Assembly (NCBI GenBank): GCA_950295325.1
Contig: OX485807.1
Location: forward strand, 21,549,666 to 21,613,665
Source: Polytrichum commune
Lineage: Eukaryota > Streptophyta > Polytrichopsida > Polytrichales > Polytrichaceae
Reading direction: 5' to 3'
Length of the DNA stretch: 64,000 nucleotides
Part shown: positions 45,665 through 56,506 of the stretch, piece by piece
Layout: every line of letters begins with the position of its first letter
Numbering within the stretch: the stretch's first letter is position 1
Made by a program: the position numbers and the translations under genes
The notes under the pieces: generated by a model
The model's database searches: none
What the model saw: the letters and a program-made list of their open reading frames with translations, nothing else
Told to the model about the DNA's origin: nothing

Positions 45665-46755
45665 CTTTATTTCCAACCCAAGTGGTTTCGTTACTTTTCA
45701 AAAACATTGTAGTTGATAAGAGTAGCCTGGTTTTGACAACACATGCTTCAAAGGGTATTGAATCAGGGCTTGGGGAGTAAGAAATGACCGGTTGAAGTTG
45801 GAGACTTCAGGAGAATTACCGATTAACTTAGAGGAATCTATACAAGATTATACCTCAAATGAATGAAAGCAAAACCGGGAGATGTCAACATGTAACCAAC
45901 AGGATTTAGAATCACTAGGATCTTGATTCTTGAGCGGCTCTATATGCCCAAATAACTTTCCAGGCATTATATTGGATGTGTTCTTAGATCCTTGTAAGAC
46001 TATGCAGTTCCACTGTTAGGCTACCTAGTGACGAGGCAAAATCTTACAACTAGAATGAATCTGATCACAACATAACATTCTTCAGCCCATGTCTAATGTT
46101 TGGTGAGGCCTGACCCATAGATTAACATTTTAGGATCAAGCTACACGAAATCCGCATCTTGCAGGGACTTTCAGTTTGAATTTAACGTTACATGGGGGGA
46201 CTTTGTCACAAGAATCTGAGGCGCAGCTACGAGTAGCCTTATCATTGCTTGTACTAGATTCCTGAAAGTCTCCTCAACCGATCAGATTCAACTAGATATT
46301 AACATCAAGTTAAGTTGAGGTTCGGCTCAATATCAACTTTGCATTCGCTGGGAGCTTGTCTAGGTGACATCTTCGTGACAAATGAGGTAGGTGTGGACAC
46401 TTCCAACTTCACAGACAAATGTTGACCATTGTATATATTGAATCATCAGGAATCGTGATCACATTCAGATAGCATTTGTGCGTAGATTGATTTGCGTGGG
46501 AAGGCTCTGATTCGGAGTTGAATTAAGAATATTGGTGTTTATATTTTGAGCATGTTCATAGGCTATAATGCTATGCTTTCAAGAAAACCTCTGTTGGGGT
46601 TCAAGTGCATGTATGCTTCATTTTTCATTTTTCAATGAGTCACGCTACCTTTCCCCATTCTTCTTCACTGATTTTCTGGTCAAAAGAAGGAACATTCTAG
46701 TACAATCCACCCTCTATAAATTAATGTTACACCTATAAGTGTTAACCTTCTCTAA
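45665..46755. mobile_element. Probable foreign insertion in the CACTA intergenic region
   Basis: This ~1.1 kb lacks the AACGC and ACGTC words found on both sides and carries a minus-strand copy of dispersed repeat R1 (about 45,780-45,965). No coding frame. It lies between the divergent TnpA and TnpD genes, where their promoters should be. Insertion borders are not defined. Confidence 0.5.
45780..45965 (-). repeat. Dispersed repeat R1, copy 4
   Basis: The reverse complement reads GATCCTAGTGATTCTAAATC, then TTACATGTTGACATCTCCCG and GGTTTTGCTTTCATTCATTT, very close to copy 1 at 1,435-1,640. Confidence 0.8.
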
Positions 46756-46759
46756 ATGT

Positions 46760-46960
46760 ACAGAAGAGATGCCGTCATACGTCAGTAGTGACGTTGTTTT
46801 GCGTCCTCGGAAACGCGATGTAACATAATGTAACGTCAATCGTGACGTTAGTTTGCGTCATCGGAAACTCAATGTAACATACTGTAACGTCTTCTAAAAC
46901 GCGTTCTGCCGTCATTTTAAACGGTGTTTAACGTAATCCACACACACATATGAACATCAG
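46760..46960. repeat. Short CACTA repeat array before the TnpD gene
   Basis: Units such as GCGTCCTCGGAAACGCGATG and GCGTCATCGGAAACTCAATG, mixed with TGTAACGTCAAT words. Confidence 0.75.
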
Positions 46961-48729
46961 TAAACGTATGATGGCAAATTCCTAACCTCTCTCTGGCTTG
47001 CGTGCAGAAATGGTGATTTCGAATAGAAAACGCAAATGGAGATCGACTGAGGAAATCATTCACCATCATGAACTTCAATTCGCTGCAAATAGGGATGTCC
47101 CTATAACAAGGTGGTCATGCCCATGCATGTACTGTCATGGAGGCCGACGTTTCCCTGTGCGCGCAATAACAAGGTATCTCAAATCTTATGGACGCGACCA
47201 ATTTCTATACCGCTCCATGATTGGTGGGGATCCTCCAGGGGGGTACCTGGAGCATGGTACTACAGCGACGAGGAATGGACAGTAGACAACCAATGCTGCG
47301 ACAATTAGTATTTTGAGAAACTCGTACCTGACGACACAGACTGTGATCCGTGTGGCCACCACGACGTCCAAAAATAGTTTGAGGACGCTCTGCGAACCGC
47401 AGAAGAGTTACAAGAGATGACGCAAGATTCCGAGAATATGCCGAATGAGGACATCGATGAGACAGAGTTTGCAGATAGTACAATCGAGGCTTTGGAGTTA
47501 CTATACTCGCAGGCCTCATATCTAGTGTATCCAGGTAGTTTTGTGAGCCTAATATCAGCAGTGGTTGTATTGATGACATTGTGCACGACGCATGGGGTGA
47601 GCAACGCATTTGCAACTGAGCTACTCCACTATCTGTCGGGGAGCTGCTACCACAAGGAAACGTCTTGTCTGCGAAGCATTACACAATGAAGAGGATGCTG
47701 CAGGCACTTGGACTAGCATACAATATCATACATGCGTGTCCGTCAAGATGTGTTTTATTTCGGGGTGAGCACAAGGACCTCAAATCATGTCCCCAGTGCG
47801 GGAAAAACAGATACCGAGAAGGTACGAAGACAACGCCGATGAAGGTTGTTCGGAACTTCCCTCTCACTCCGAGGTTGAGGCGCATGTACAGCTCTCCTAC
47901 AATTGCGAGGCTTCTGAAATGGCATTCGGAGCGAGAGGTGGGCATGAAAGATGATGGGGAAATCAGGATAGAAACCGTCATCGACAGTCCCGCTTGGAAA
48001 CACATCAGAGTCATAGACCCCACGTTCGAGGCGGAAAAACGCAACGTGCGAATGGCACTGTCGCTTGATGGCATGAACCCTTTTTCGGTTCGGAGCACCT
48101 CACATTCAACGTGGCCTGTCCTCTTGGTTATCTACAACCTCCCACCGTGGTTGCTCACAAAACGGTTTTTCATCGTGATGAGTATTTTAATTTCGGGCAA
48201 GGAGTTACCAACAGACAAAAATATAGATGTTTTCATAGTGCCTTTGGTGGAAGAATTGCAGGAGCTATGGGAAGGCGTACCAGCCATAGACGCTTCAGCA
48301 GATGGCGCAGATAGGAGATTTACTCTTCGTGGCATCCTTTTATGGACAATTTCGGATTTTCCCGCTTATGGCTTGATTTCTGGACAACAAACTAAGGTCT
48401 ACAAAGCTTGCCCCGTATGCGGTCCTAACATTGTTTCTAGAAGCGCCAGGGGTCCCAAGAAAGACAAAATAGTGTACGTAGGTGCACGCCAACGTCTTCC
48501 GGAGGACCATGTGTTCCGTTCAGATCTGCGCTTCAACGGGCTTGAAGAGAAAGGGGTTTCCAATTCGAGGATGAATGGCGAAGACGTTTTGCGGTTCGCA
48601 CAAGAAAGAGACACATACCTTGCCTCAGGAGGAAGGGCGGAGGGCCCACACGATCCTGTGAGGACGCACGGAGTGAAGAGACTTTCAGTACTCTTCTCCC
48701 TTCCGTATTGGAAGGTGTGTGCCCTCATT

Positions 48730-49045
48730 TACAACTAATTCACATGCATTAACGTCCACAAAAGCGTTGAGCGCAAATTGTGTTACCCAGCGTCAAAGTG
48801 AACGCAATGTGACATCGAATTCTGTTACCCGGCGTCAAAGTAAACGCAGTGTAACATCGAACTGTAACGTAACGTCAAATCATGCTACACCGTGTCATTT
48901 GAAACGCAAAGTAACGTAAAATTGTGTTAACTACCCTTGTCACTACGGAATGTCGATATGAATGCAGTGTAACGTAAAATTGAGGTAACCAGCGTCCCAG
49001 TAAACGTAAGCGAAAGAACGCTGAACGCAAAGTCATATTCAAGTG
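48730..49045. repeat. TnpD intron array, with a copy of downstream exon sequence
   Basis: ACGTCAAAG, GAAACGCAAAGTAACG and similar units. At 48,931-48,970 the intron carries CTACCCTTGTCACTACGGAA and TGTCGATATGAATGCA, nearly identical to the exon start at 49,740-49,779. Confidence 0.8.
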
Positions 49046-49559
49046 ACGTTAGTTTTGACAGTCCTTGGGATATATACAAATGAGGAGTTTCGACCATGGT
49101 GTTCAATGTGGTGCAGGACTTGCTCATCAGACATACACTGGATGTCATGCATTGCGAGAAAAACCTTTGTGAAAATATAATAAAGACTTTGTTTGGGGAG
49201 ACTGATTTTCCACGAGGACGCCTGGACTTCAAAGATATGGGAGTCAGGTCTGACCTATGGTTGAGACAAACACAGGGTACAGACAACCGGCAATTCATGC
49301 CACATGCACCTTATGTTCTCTTTCCGCGAGCGAAGACGGACATGCTTGGCGTAATAGGATCAACGAAGGTGCCACAAAATTATGTTGGCGCAATTTACAA
49401 AAGGGTTTCTGAAGGAAGACTGAGATTTCTTAAATCCCATGACTTTCACGTCCTCATGCAACAGGTATTGTAAATTCACGTTTACTTTGCGCCACTTTGC
49501 TATCAGAATTATTGAATGTGTGTATGCTATAGACTTACCAGGCGGATGCTCCATTGCGT

Positions 49560-49675
49560 CAATGGAAACGTAAGGTTAACGTCAAAGCACGTTTCTTCAT
49601 GTTAAGTGAAACGTGATGAAACGCATTGTAACGTTACTTGAAACGCAGAGTAACGTCATGCGAAACGAGTATGGT
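49560..49675. repeat. Second TnpD intron array
   Basis: Four or five units such as AACGTTACTTGAAACGCAGA and AACGTCATGCGAAACG. Confidence 0.75.
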
Positions 49676-50511
49676 ACATGAACAAAATATGAATTCCATA
49701 TTGCTGCAAAATAAGCATAAGGCGCTTGCATTTGCAGATACTACCCTTGTCACTGCGGAATGTCGATATGAATGCAAATGTTCGGACCTGTATCATGAGG
49801 GTCAGCAGGGTATTTAGACGCTTGTGCAATCGCACGGTCAACGCGTCTAAAGAACAAGAGTATGTCGAAGACGCATCGGTGACGCTTTGTATGATTGAGC
49901 GCGAGTTCCCTCTAGGATCAATGGTCATCATGACGCACCTTCTTGTGCATCTCATGGAGGAGCTCTTCCTATGCGGCCCAGTTCAAAGCCGCTGGATGTA
50001 CCCAATGGAGCGATATATGAAGACCCTTAAGGATTATGTACGTTCGTACGCTAGGCCAGAGGGTTGCATGGCCGAGGCATATTCTATGGAAGAAACACTT
50101 GGATTCTGTTAAGAGTATATGGAACGTTACGGCGCTACATCCCGAAGAGTGTGGGATGCAAACTAAGACCATGCAATGCACGATGAAATGGTGGAGGGCA
50201 AGGGAATAAGGCGAGTGATGTCCCGCACTCTTCATGACTGGATTCACAACTTCGTAGTCACAAACGCTGCCACACTTCAGCACTACAGAAGGTGCCAAGT
50301 TATGCCCTCATATGCGCACTTGAATTTGTAACGTATAGGTTAACGTCCGTAAACATGGGTTAACGTGTACGTCACCGAATTCTACGTTAAAATGCGTTAA
50401 AATGCGTTAAAACGCGTCACGTTGTCCACTGTCTCCCTCTAGTCTTACGTAGAAGCTCTTTGACTTCTGTTCATGATTGCACGCACCATTAATGCTAATT
50501 GCACACTCCAG

Positions 50512-51373
50512 GGCGTACGAGGTGGAGCAGAAGTCGAGGGCCACACTACGCCGCCAGAGAAATCGTGGAAGACCTGGGCGAAGGAGACTGAAGCCCTCTG
50601 ACATGCCTTCACAGCTAAGGGTTTTGCAACCATTTCCGGATTGGTTGACAGTAGCGGTCGACACCCACCGTGCGGCTGGCTCAAGGAGCATCGACCAAAC
50701 CACGTATGATTTGTCCAGGCCTCCCTCGCTGAATGCAACTGCTTATCGGTCAATGAAGGCTTATGGCATGCACTTCCGTTGCCGCTCAGTTGAAGCTTCA
50801 AGCACCACTATGGACAGTGGAGTGCATGCAACCTTCACTGACGATGCAGGGGCAGCGACGGAGGAGTACGTGGGCCATGTTGAAGAAATACTCGAATTAG
50901 ACTACAGGCGCACGTGCGTCGTAGTTCTTGTTTGTTCATGGGTTAAAGGAAGAATAGGAGGTGCTGCAGCAACAATGAAGCGGGATGAACACGGGTTTCT
51001 TTCCATGAATTTCGCAGATCACTACAAAGTACCTTTGGGTCCCCAGTTGTTTGCATTCCCCATTCACGTACAGCAAATGTTTTTTGTCGCCGACGAGGGG
51101 CCGTGGAAAGTGGTGTGCAAGGTTGAAGTTCGAGGCAGCCGTGGAGGTCGCGCATTTTCTGAAGAACATGACGATGCAGATGCACAAATCTCCGGCCCGG
51201 TTTCATCACGTGCCAATAATATAGACAGGCGTAGAACAGAACCTTCACAAGTGGAGGACTTCGTTCGCCACGGGTCTTTTGTAGAAGGGCACGTGGAGGA
51301 GGCAGTAGCAGCGGATGATGACGATGAGGAATCGGACCACCTCCTCGGCGATTCCTCAGATAGTGAGCAATGA
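50512..51373 (+). CDS. C-terminal part of the CACTA TnpD protein (DUF4216-like)
   Basis: An exon-like frame from an acceptor at 50,511 (CTCCAG|GGCG) to a stop at 51,373. It contains AYGMHFRCRSVEASSTTMDSG, YVGHVEEILELDY, VVLVCSWVKGR, GFLSMNFADHYKVPLGPQLF and QQMFFVADEGPWKVVCKVEV, the pattern of DUF4216 found at the C-terminus of CACTA TnpD proteins. The tail is acidic (AADDDDEESDHLLGDSSDSE). The frame is intact. It would normally be spliced to the DUF4218 part upstream, which ends here in damaged sequence. Confidence 0.8.
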
Positions 51374-51379
51374 TATGAG

Positions 51380-52525
51380 GAGTAGCGTTTCAAATGACGT
51401 TACATGATGTTTCAAATAACGCAATTTAACACGTCTTCCATTTCTGTGAAGCGTTTTCTATGACATCCATAAACGCAATTTATGATTAAGCAACGTCAAC
51501 AATGACGCGTTCACATTAGCTATATGATTACGTTTCTTGAAACACAGTTTAACACAATTTATGTCACTTTAAACGCGGCCGTCACTATTGACACCCCCTA
51601 GGATGTTGACTGGGTCAAATCCTAGCCGCCGCGTCAGCCATAGCCTCCATGCACATGTGACACGTCAGCTATATGATTACGTTTCTTGAAACACAGTTCA
51701 ACGCAATTTTTGTCACTTTAAACGCGCACGTCAGTATTGACACCCCCTAGGATGTTGACCAGGTCAAACCCTAGTCGCCACGTCAGCCATAGCCTCCACG
51801 CACATGTGACACGTCAGCTATATGATTACGTTTCTTGAAACACAGTTCAACGCAATTTTTGTCACTTTAAACGCGCACGTCAGTATTGATACCCCCTAGG
51901 ATGTTGACCAGGTCAAACCCTAGTCGCCACGTCAGCCATAGCCTCCATGCACATGTGACACGTCAGCTATGTGATTACGTTTCTTGAAACATCGGTTGAC
52001 GCGTTTTTATATCACTGGAAACGCGCGCGTCACTATTGACACCCCCCTAGGATTCAAACCCTACCTTCCACGTCAGACCTATCCTCCACGAACCCGTTCC
52101 AAGTCAGCAAGGCATTCCACGCATGATTTGCTAATACGTTTTCAGTAACACATTTAAACGTGGCACATGTCATGATAAACGCCCTCTATGTTAAAAGAAA
52201 CGTGCTAACGTGGGGATCTTGCTATATTTAGCCATTTAATAACTACTGTGAGGTAAAAAAACGAGGTGAAAAAATTACTTTCCACAAAGGACACTTATGT
52301 TTAAGTTGACGCGATGTTGTTATTTGTAACGCTACGCCGTTCTTCCAAAATTCAAATGTGTCATCTCTGACACAAGCTGTTAAAGAAACGTCAATAGTGA
52401 CGCGTGCACGTTAAAACGTTTAACATGCAGTATGTTTATTTGGATCACATCTAAACCCTAATTCCGGATAGTCTGGGTTTACGTTTCGGATGACGTAGAG
52501 AAACATTGGACAAAACATTGTTTTC
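51380..52525. repeat. CACTA right subterminal region with a ~149-bp tandem repeat
   Basis: TATATGATTACGTTTCTTGA recurs at about 51,520, 51,669, 51,819 and (as a variant) 51,967, giving 3-4 units of ~149 bp. Each unit contains GAAACACAG, AACGCAATTTTTGTCAC, GACACCCCCTAGGATG and GTGACACGTCAGCTA. Flanks carry further single ACGTCA and GAAACGC words. Confidence 0.88.
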
Positions 52526-52536
52526 CTCTAGTGATT

Positions 52537-53338
52537 CCCAAACCATTCTCGAACAATCTTGGTTGTATGCACGGCAACATTGTCTTGTTGAAAAATGATT
52601 TCTTCAAGATTGAACCCAAATGCAAGCAATGTACTACACAAATCTTGCTCTAAAATTGCAACATAGCCTTTAGCATTCAAGTGCCCTTGTATATTATGCA
52701 ATGACCCCAATCCTCTACAAGGCTAACAACCCCAAAGCATTAGAGAGCCTCCACTATGCTTCACAGTTTGGTTCACAACACATACAGGGATGTTTTCTTT
52801 GTCCTCTATCCAACACCAAGTCCTCCCATCTGAATTAAAAAAAACATATTTTAGTTTCATCACTAAACACCACCCACTCCCAATCACTCACAGTCCAATC
52901 TTTGTGCATTTGGCAAAGCGAAATATGTCATTGATGTTCTTCCGACTCAAAGCAAGCTTCTTAACCTTTGTAAAAGAAGACAATCCTTGTTCTCTCAATG
53001 CACTCCTCAAGGTATTGTTGCACATCTTTACACCCATCTCTCTTCGAAGCACTTTTGATGCCTCTATTGCGATTTCTAAACTGCCAACAATAACTAGCTC
53101 TGAAACATAACGCTTTTCTCACTCTACTACGACCTTAGGACAACCTCCTTTAGATAATGCTACACTCGTAGAAAGTCTCCTTCTCACTCTATTAAGTGTA
53201 GATTGTGCCAAACCCACACTCTTTGCAATCTCTCTAATGCTCCTCCCCTTCTTTATCAAGGCTACAATATTTTGCTCTTTCTCTTGTGAAATAGGTCTCA
53301 TCCATGGTCTCATCTTTCTATACAACCTCCACAAAGCC
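52537..53338 (-). pseudogene. Tc1-like transposase, N-terminal and central fragment
   Basis: N-terminal HTH: MRPISQEKEQNIVALIKKGR and REIAKSVGLAQSTLNRVR. After internal stops and frame changes the sequence continues with ALREQGLSSFTKVKK and later IIFQQDNVAVHTTKIVREWF, where the Asp of QQDN is the second catalytic residue. The first catalytic Asp region (about 52,830) is out of frame. A relic, not a functional gene. Confidence 0.85.
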
Positions 53339-53652
53339 ACAAGAAGTACTCAACACGATACACAAGAAATCCTCAATTTTTTTTGGACTCAAAACAATGA
53401 AGAAACAAGAAAATGAGAGCTCTCAAAGAAGGTAGCAAGTGGTGCCTCAAAAATTGAGTCTATGCGACGTCGACGTCTCTCTTCCTCTCACCGAAACCCT
53501 AGTGAAGTTGATGACGTCACCATGACATCATTTGAAAACCAACTTCTAGTTCTTTTACAATTACATTTTACATTTCCTAGATATTTCATTATCTTTTTAT
53601 GAAATGCCCATGAAAGTCCTTATGCATAGACTCGGTTTTTGGAGTCACTCTA

Positions 53653-55140
53653 TATGAAGTCCACAAGAGTATAGTGTGAAAAAATAGTAAAAAAATTGTA
53701 GAGCTATTAGAAAGGATCTTGAACCAATTTTACACAAACTCCAAGGGAATTGGAGTTTAAAGTTTTTGCTTCAAGGTTTGAGTAATTAAATGGTATACTA
53801 TACGATATAGGCACAAAAACGGGTCTTATATTCATGTTTTAGCTTTTATAATTGATTAAAAAAACTACTACTACATAGAGTTTTTACATTCAACAATTCT
53901 TTAAAATATTGTTTGATCAAACTGTATGTTCTTGGATTATGAGTTTGTTTGGGCAAAGTCTTCACGATTGAATAATTTTTCAAAATACAAAAACATGATG
54001 TGAATGCATAGAAGGTAAGTCTCAGCCATATAAATTCATAAGAAACGCTACATATCCAATGAGGTCTTGGATAACTTGTCCATTTAAAGGTAGAAATGTT
54101 GTATTATCCGGAAAATATAATGAATATAATGAAAATGAGTATGGCACTAACCTTTGCGGATCACTCCCTTCCAACCATAAAACCTTATTGATCGTAAATC
54201 TAGTCATACTTAAATATAACAATTAGCATCTACAACCAACTCCACCCTAGCTATCCTTCTTTAAATCCCTAAATCAATGGTCTTTGTTCGCCGCCCTCTT
54301 AATCCAATGGCCTTCTGCTCAACCTTCATCTGCTCGACACTCTCATTCGTATACGTATACCCACTTGAATTGCACTAAACTAGAAATTGGACAAGTTCTG
54401 CAAGTGTAAGTCATCCTACGAATGCAATACTTATGTTGGGCCTCGGCCCTCCTTCTCCCAAGCAAAAGCTTTGAAATCCAAGAAGGTGCCACAAATTTAT
54501 GTTGATGCTCTTGATGGTCTAAGCAATATTGTGCCCACAATGATAGCAAATGATTTAAAATTCAGCCAACTTGGAACGACTATTAAAAAATGGTATTTGT
54601 ACTAGATCATGCAAGAAAGTGTGGAGCCAAATCACATGCAAACTCCCACTATGGTACGGTCTACATGATTCGGCATCGAAGTTGGTGCATCTTTCAAGCT
54701 CAAGTCTTAGACTCGACAATTGTTGAGTCGATTAGGTTAGTGATTTTAACCTTTGCAATTAGAAGCTCCGCAACATTTGAACATCAATTAGAAACTAGGT
54801 GCTAGAAACACGTGTGCCTCCAATAACCTAGATTCCCAAAGCATACATGTTTAAGAGGTCTAGTGTGCCTTTGAAGCATTTGGAGCTCCGAAGCTTCACA
54901 TAGCAAATCGCCAAAGTCCAATATCCTCACTCTTGCAAATTACTCAAACTTGCACAAGTTCTAGATAGCAATCAAACCTTGTAGTTGATGATTGTCATGT
55001 TCTTCTTTTTCATCATCTTTGTTTTTTTTGGGGGGGTCTTTATGCACTTTATAGACCAATGATAGGGTAATCTTAACCATCAACTTGCAACCTAAGAAAA
55101 GAAAAAACTTCAAGCCTTCTCAAAGCCTTTGATTTGTGCT
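53653..55140. other. Intergenic, nothing recognised
   Basis: AT-rich sequence. Short frames near 54,387-54,805 show no recognisable domain. Confidence 0.4.
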
Positions 55141-55152
55141 TCCCTACATGCC

Positions 55153-55174
55153 CCCTAAACCCTAAACCCTAAAC
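55153..55174. repeat. Short interstitial telomere-like run (CCCTAAA)3
   Basis: Three perfect CCCTAAA units, the plant-type telomere repeat on the C-rich strand. Too short to mark a chromosome end. Confidence 0.8.
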
Positions 55175-55414
55175 ATTAAAACCTAACCCACCCAACTACC
55201 ATGAGGGGGATTTGAATTGAGCACATCCATTCCCTACGGTTTGGGGATATAAAAAAGGGAGTGACATTATGGAGGTTATGGTGTATTTCGTGTGAGTTGG
55301 CTTTAGATTATGAAAGCCTCGACGTGTCATGGAAAGCAACCTAAGTACTGCACATTATTATTATTATTATTATTAGATCAAGTGACAATATCCCGGGAGA
55401 TTTTTAAACATAAG

Positions 55415-55565
55415 ATAATCGGTTGTGATCCTGGTGCTTCCAAGTCCCAACCGGTTACATGTTGACATCTTTCGCATTACCTTCATTAATTTGAGGTAGG
55501 TTCGCTAGATTCATCTAAAACGACTTGTACCTCTCCTGAAGTCTTGAACTTCCACGTTTGAAAAT
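55415..55565 (+). repeat. Dispersed repeat R1, copy 5
   Basis: GTTGTGATCCTGGTGCTTCC, then CAACCGGTTACATGTTGACA, then CCTGAAGTCTTGAACTTCCA, in the same order as copy 1. Confidence 0.75.
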
Positions 55566-56506
55566 TTTCATTTGACGTTCAACTTCAAATCCAAAGTGTC
55601 ATGCGACATTTTAAAAAACGAAACCGAACGTCATCTGACACCTTCATTTTTCATCTAAAATGTCACCTCAATGTCACGTGCCTAGTAGTAAGTTGACGTC
55701 ATTTCAAAATTTCAACTATCAATCGACGGACGTGTGGCTTTGTTCGCCACAAGTCACACTACATGTCAAAACCTAAATCGCGTGCGTGTCAATCGACGTG
55801 CATTTCATTCATTCTTGTGCAAGTATTCTGCATGTCAAATGTCAAACACTTGTCAAAAACGTTGTCAAAAATACACACCTTGTTTTTTTTTTTTAAAAGA
55901 CAAAAGGCCGACATACCAACACCAAAGCAGAGGAGACAGTTGACCACCTGACAAGTTTTCCGTCAAGTAGAGAGGAGATGTCATAGCCAGAATTCAAACC
56001 GTCAACCTCTTCCTTGAGATTTGGGTATCTCTCCACCATCATCCGGTAGTTTAAGGTCATCTCGGACTAAAAACAATTATTAAAACTATATATATATCTA
56101 AACTCGACGGGTTCCACATCTGTGGTGCATGTCATCACATAAAGCCCGCTAGAACTTGGTATCCTACTTTCGTGTAATTTGCGGAAGCTGTGTTCATGCT
56201 TTTCCAGAATTGGTGCATTGGCACAAACACGACCAGGTGCATTGGAGGGGCGAAGAATGGATGGATGGATGGGTGGGTGGATGGATGGATGGCTTTGTGT
56301 TTGTGGAGAGGATTCCAGATTTCGGGGCCCAAGATGCCGTTCCAATCACTGGTTCCCAACTTCCCATCTATCTCACACCTTTTGAAGTTATTTTGGGTGT
56401 TAGATAAATAATAATAATAATAATAATAATAAAAAACCGAGTCTTGAATCGAGTAGATAATGTCTAAGTATAGACTCAGGAGGGGGGGAGGGGGAGGTGG
56501 GGGGGG
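55566..56506. other. Intergenic with simple repeats
   Basis: GGAT (56,256-56,290) and AAT (56,407-56,432) microsatellites and a G-rich tract (56,479-56,507). Several GACGTC-like words occur at 55,570-55,800. No gene seen. Confidence 0.5.

Larger units (their letters stand above)
47010..50330 (+). pseudogene. TnpD-like CACTA transposase (Transposase_21 and DUF4218), frame-damaged
   Basis: Opens with MVISNRKRKW at 47010; CPCMYCHGGRRFPV is the family's N-terminal zinc-like motif. Core signatures: ACPSRCVLFRGEHKDLKSCP, MALSLDGMNPFSV, YNLPPWL, KNIDVFIVPLVEELQELWEG, DVMHCEKNLCENI, FLKSHDFHVLMQQ, and in the DUF4218 part RWMYPMERYMKTLKDYVRSY and ARPEGCMAEAY. Clean introns: 48,715-49,116 and 49,465-49,737. 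Damage: a one-base shift in the G-run near 47,230; TAG at 47,306-47,308 and again near 47,371; another one-base shift near 47,655; TAA near 50,110. The family's enzyme cuts CACTA ends; this copy cannot make a full protein unless these are assembly errors. Confidence 0.88.
40354..52533. mobile_element. CACTA (En/Spm) transposon, 12,180 bp
   Basis: Ends read CACTAGAGGAAAACA on the left (40,354) and TGTTTTCCTCTAGTG on the right (ending 52,533), exact inverses. The 3-bp target duplication ATT is present on both sides (40,351-40,353 and 52,534-52,536), as expected for CACTA. Two gene groups are head to head: a TnpA-like gene on the minus strand (45.3 to 41.7 kb) and a TnpD-like gene on the plus strand (47.0 to 51.4 kb). 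Repeat-rich ends and introns carry many ACGTCA and GAAACGC units. A ~1.1 kb segment (45.67-46.75 kb) lacks these units and looks inserted. The TnpD gene is broken, so the copy is probably not autonomous. Confidence 0.95.
39879..53650 (-). mobile_element. Degraded Tc1-like transposon split by a CACTA element
   Basis: TIRs start CAATGACTCCAAAAACCGAG at 39,879 and are mirrored as CTCGGTTTTTGGAGTCACTC ending 53,650, each bordered by TA (39,877-39,878 and 53,651-53,652), the Tc1/mariner target. Without the CACTA insert and its duplicated target the element is about 1,589 bp, the normal Tc1 size. A second copy of the motif, in opposite orientation, lies about 200 bp inside each end (40,076 and 53,449). 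The single gene is broken. Confidence 0.88.

Noticed and set aside
40354-52533. Helitron or large virus-like insert
   Set aside because: The CACTA ends, 3-bp target duplication and TnpA/TnpD domains explain the whole unit.
54387-54805. Small plus-strand frames that might be a gene
   Set aside because: No recognised domain, no splice support, AT-rich context.
55153-55174. Possible telomere or chromosome end
   Set aside because: Only three CCCTAAA units with ordinary intergenic DNA on both sides.
56067-56411. Frames on both strands near 56.1-56.4 kb
   Set aside because: Shaped by the GGAT microsatellite; no domain or start context.
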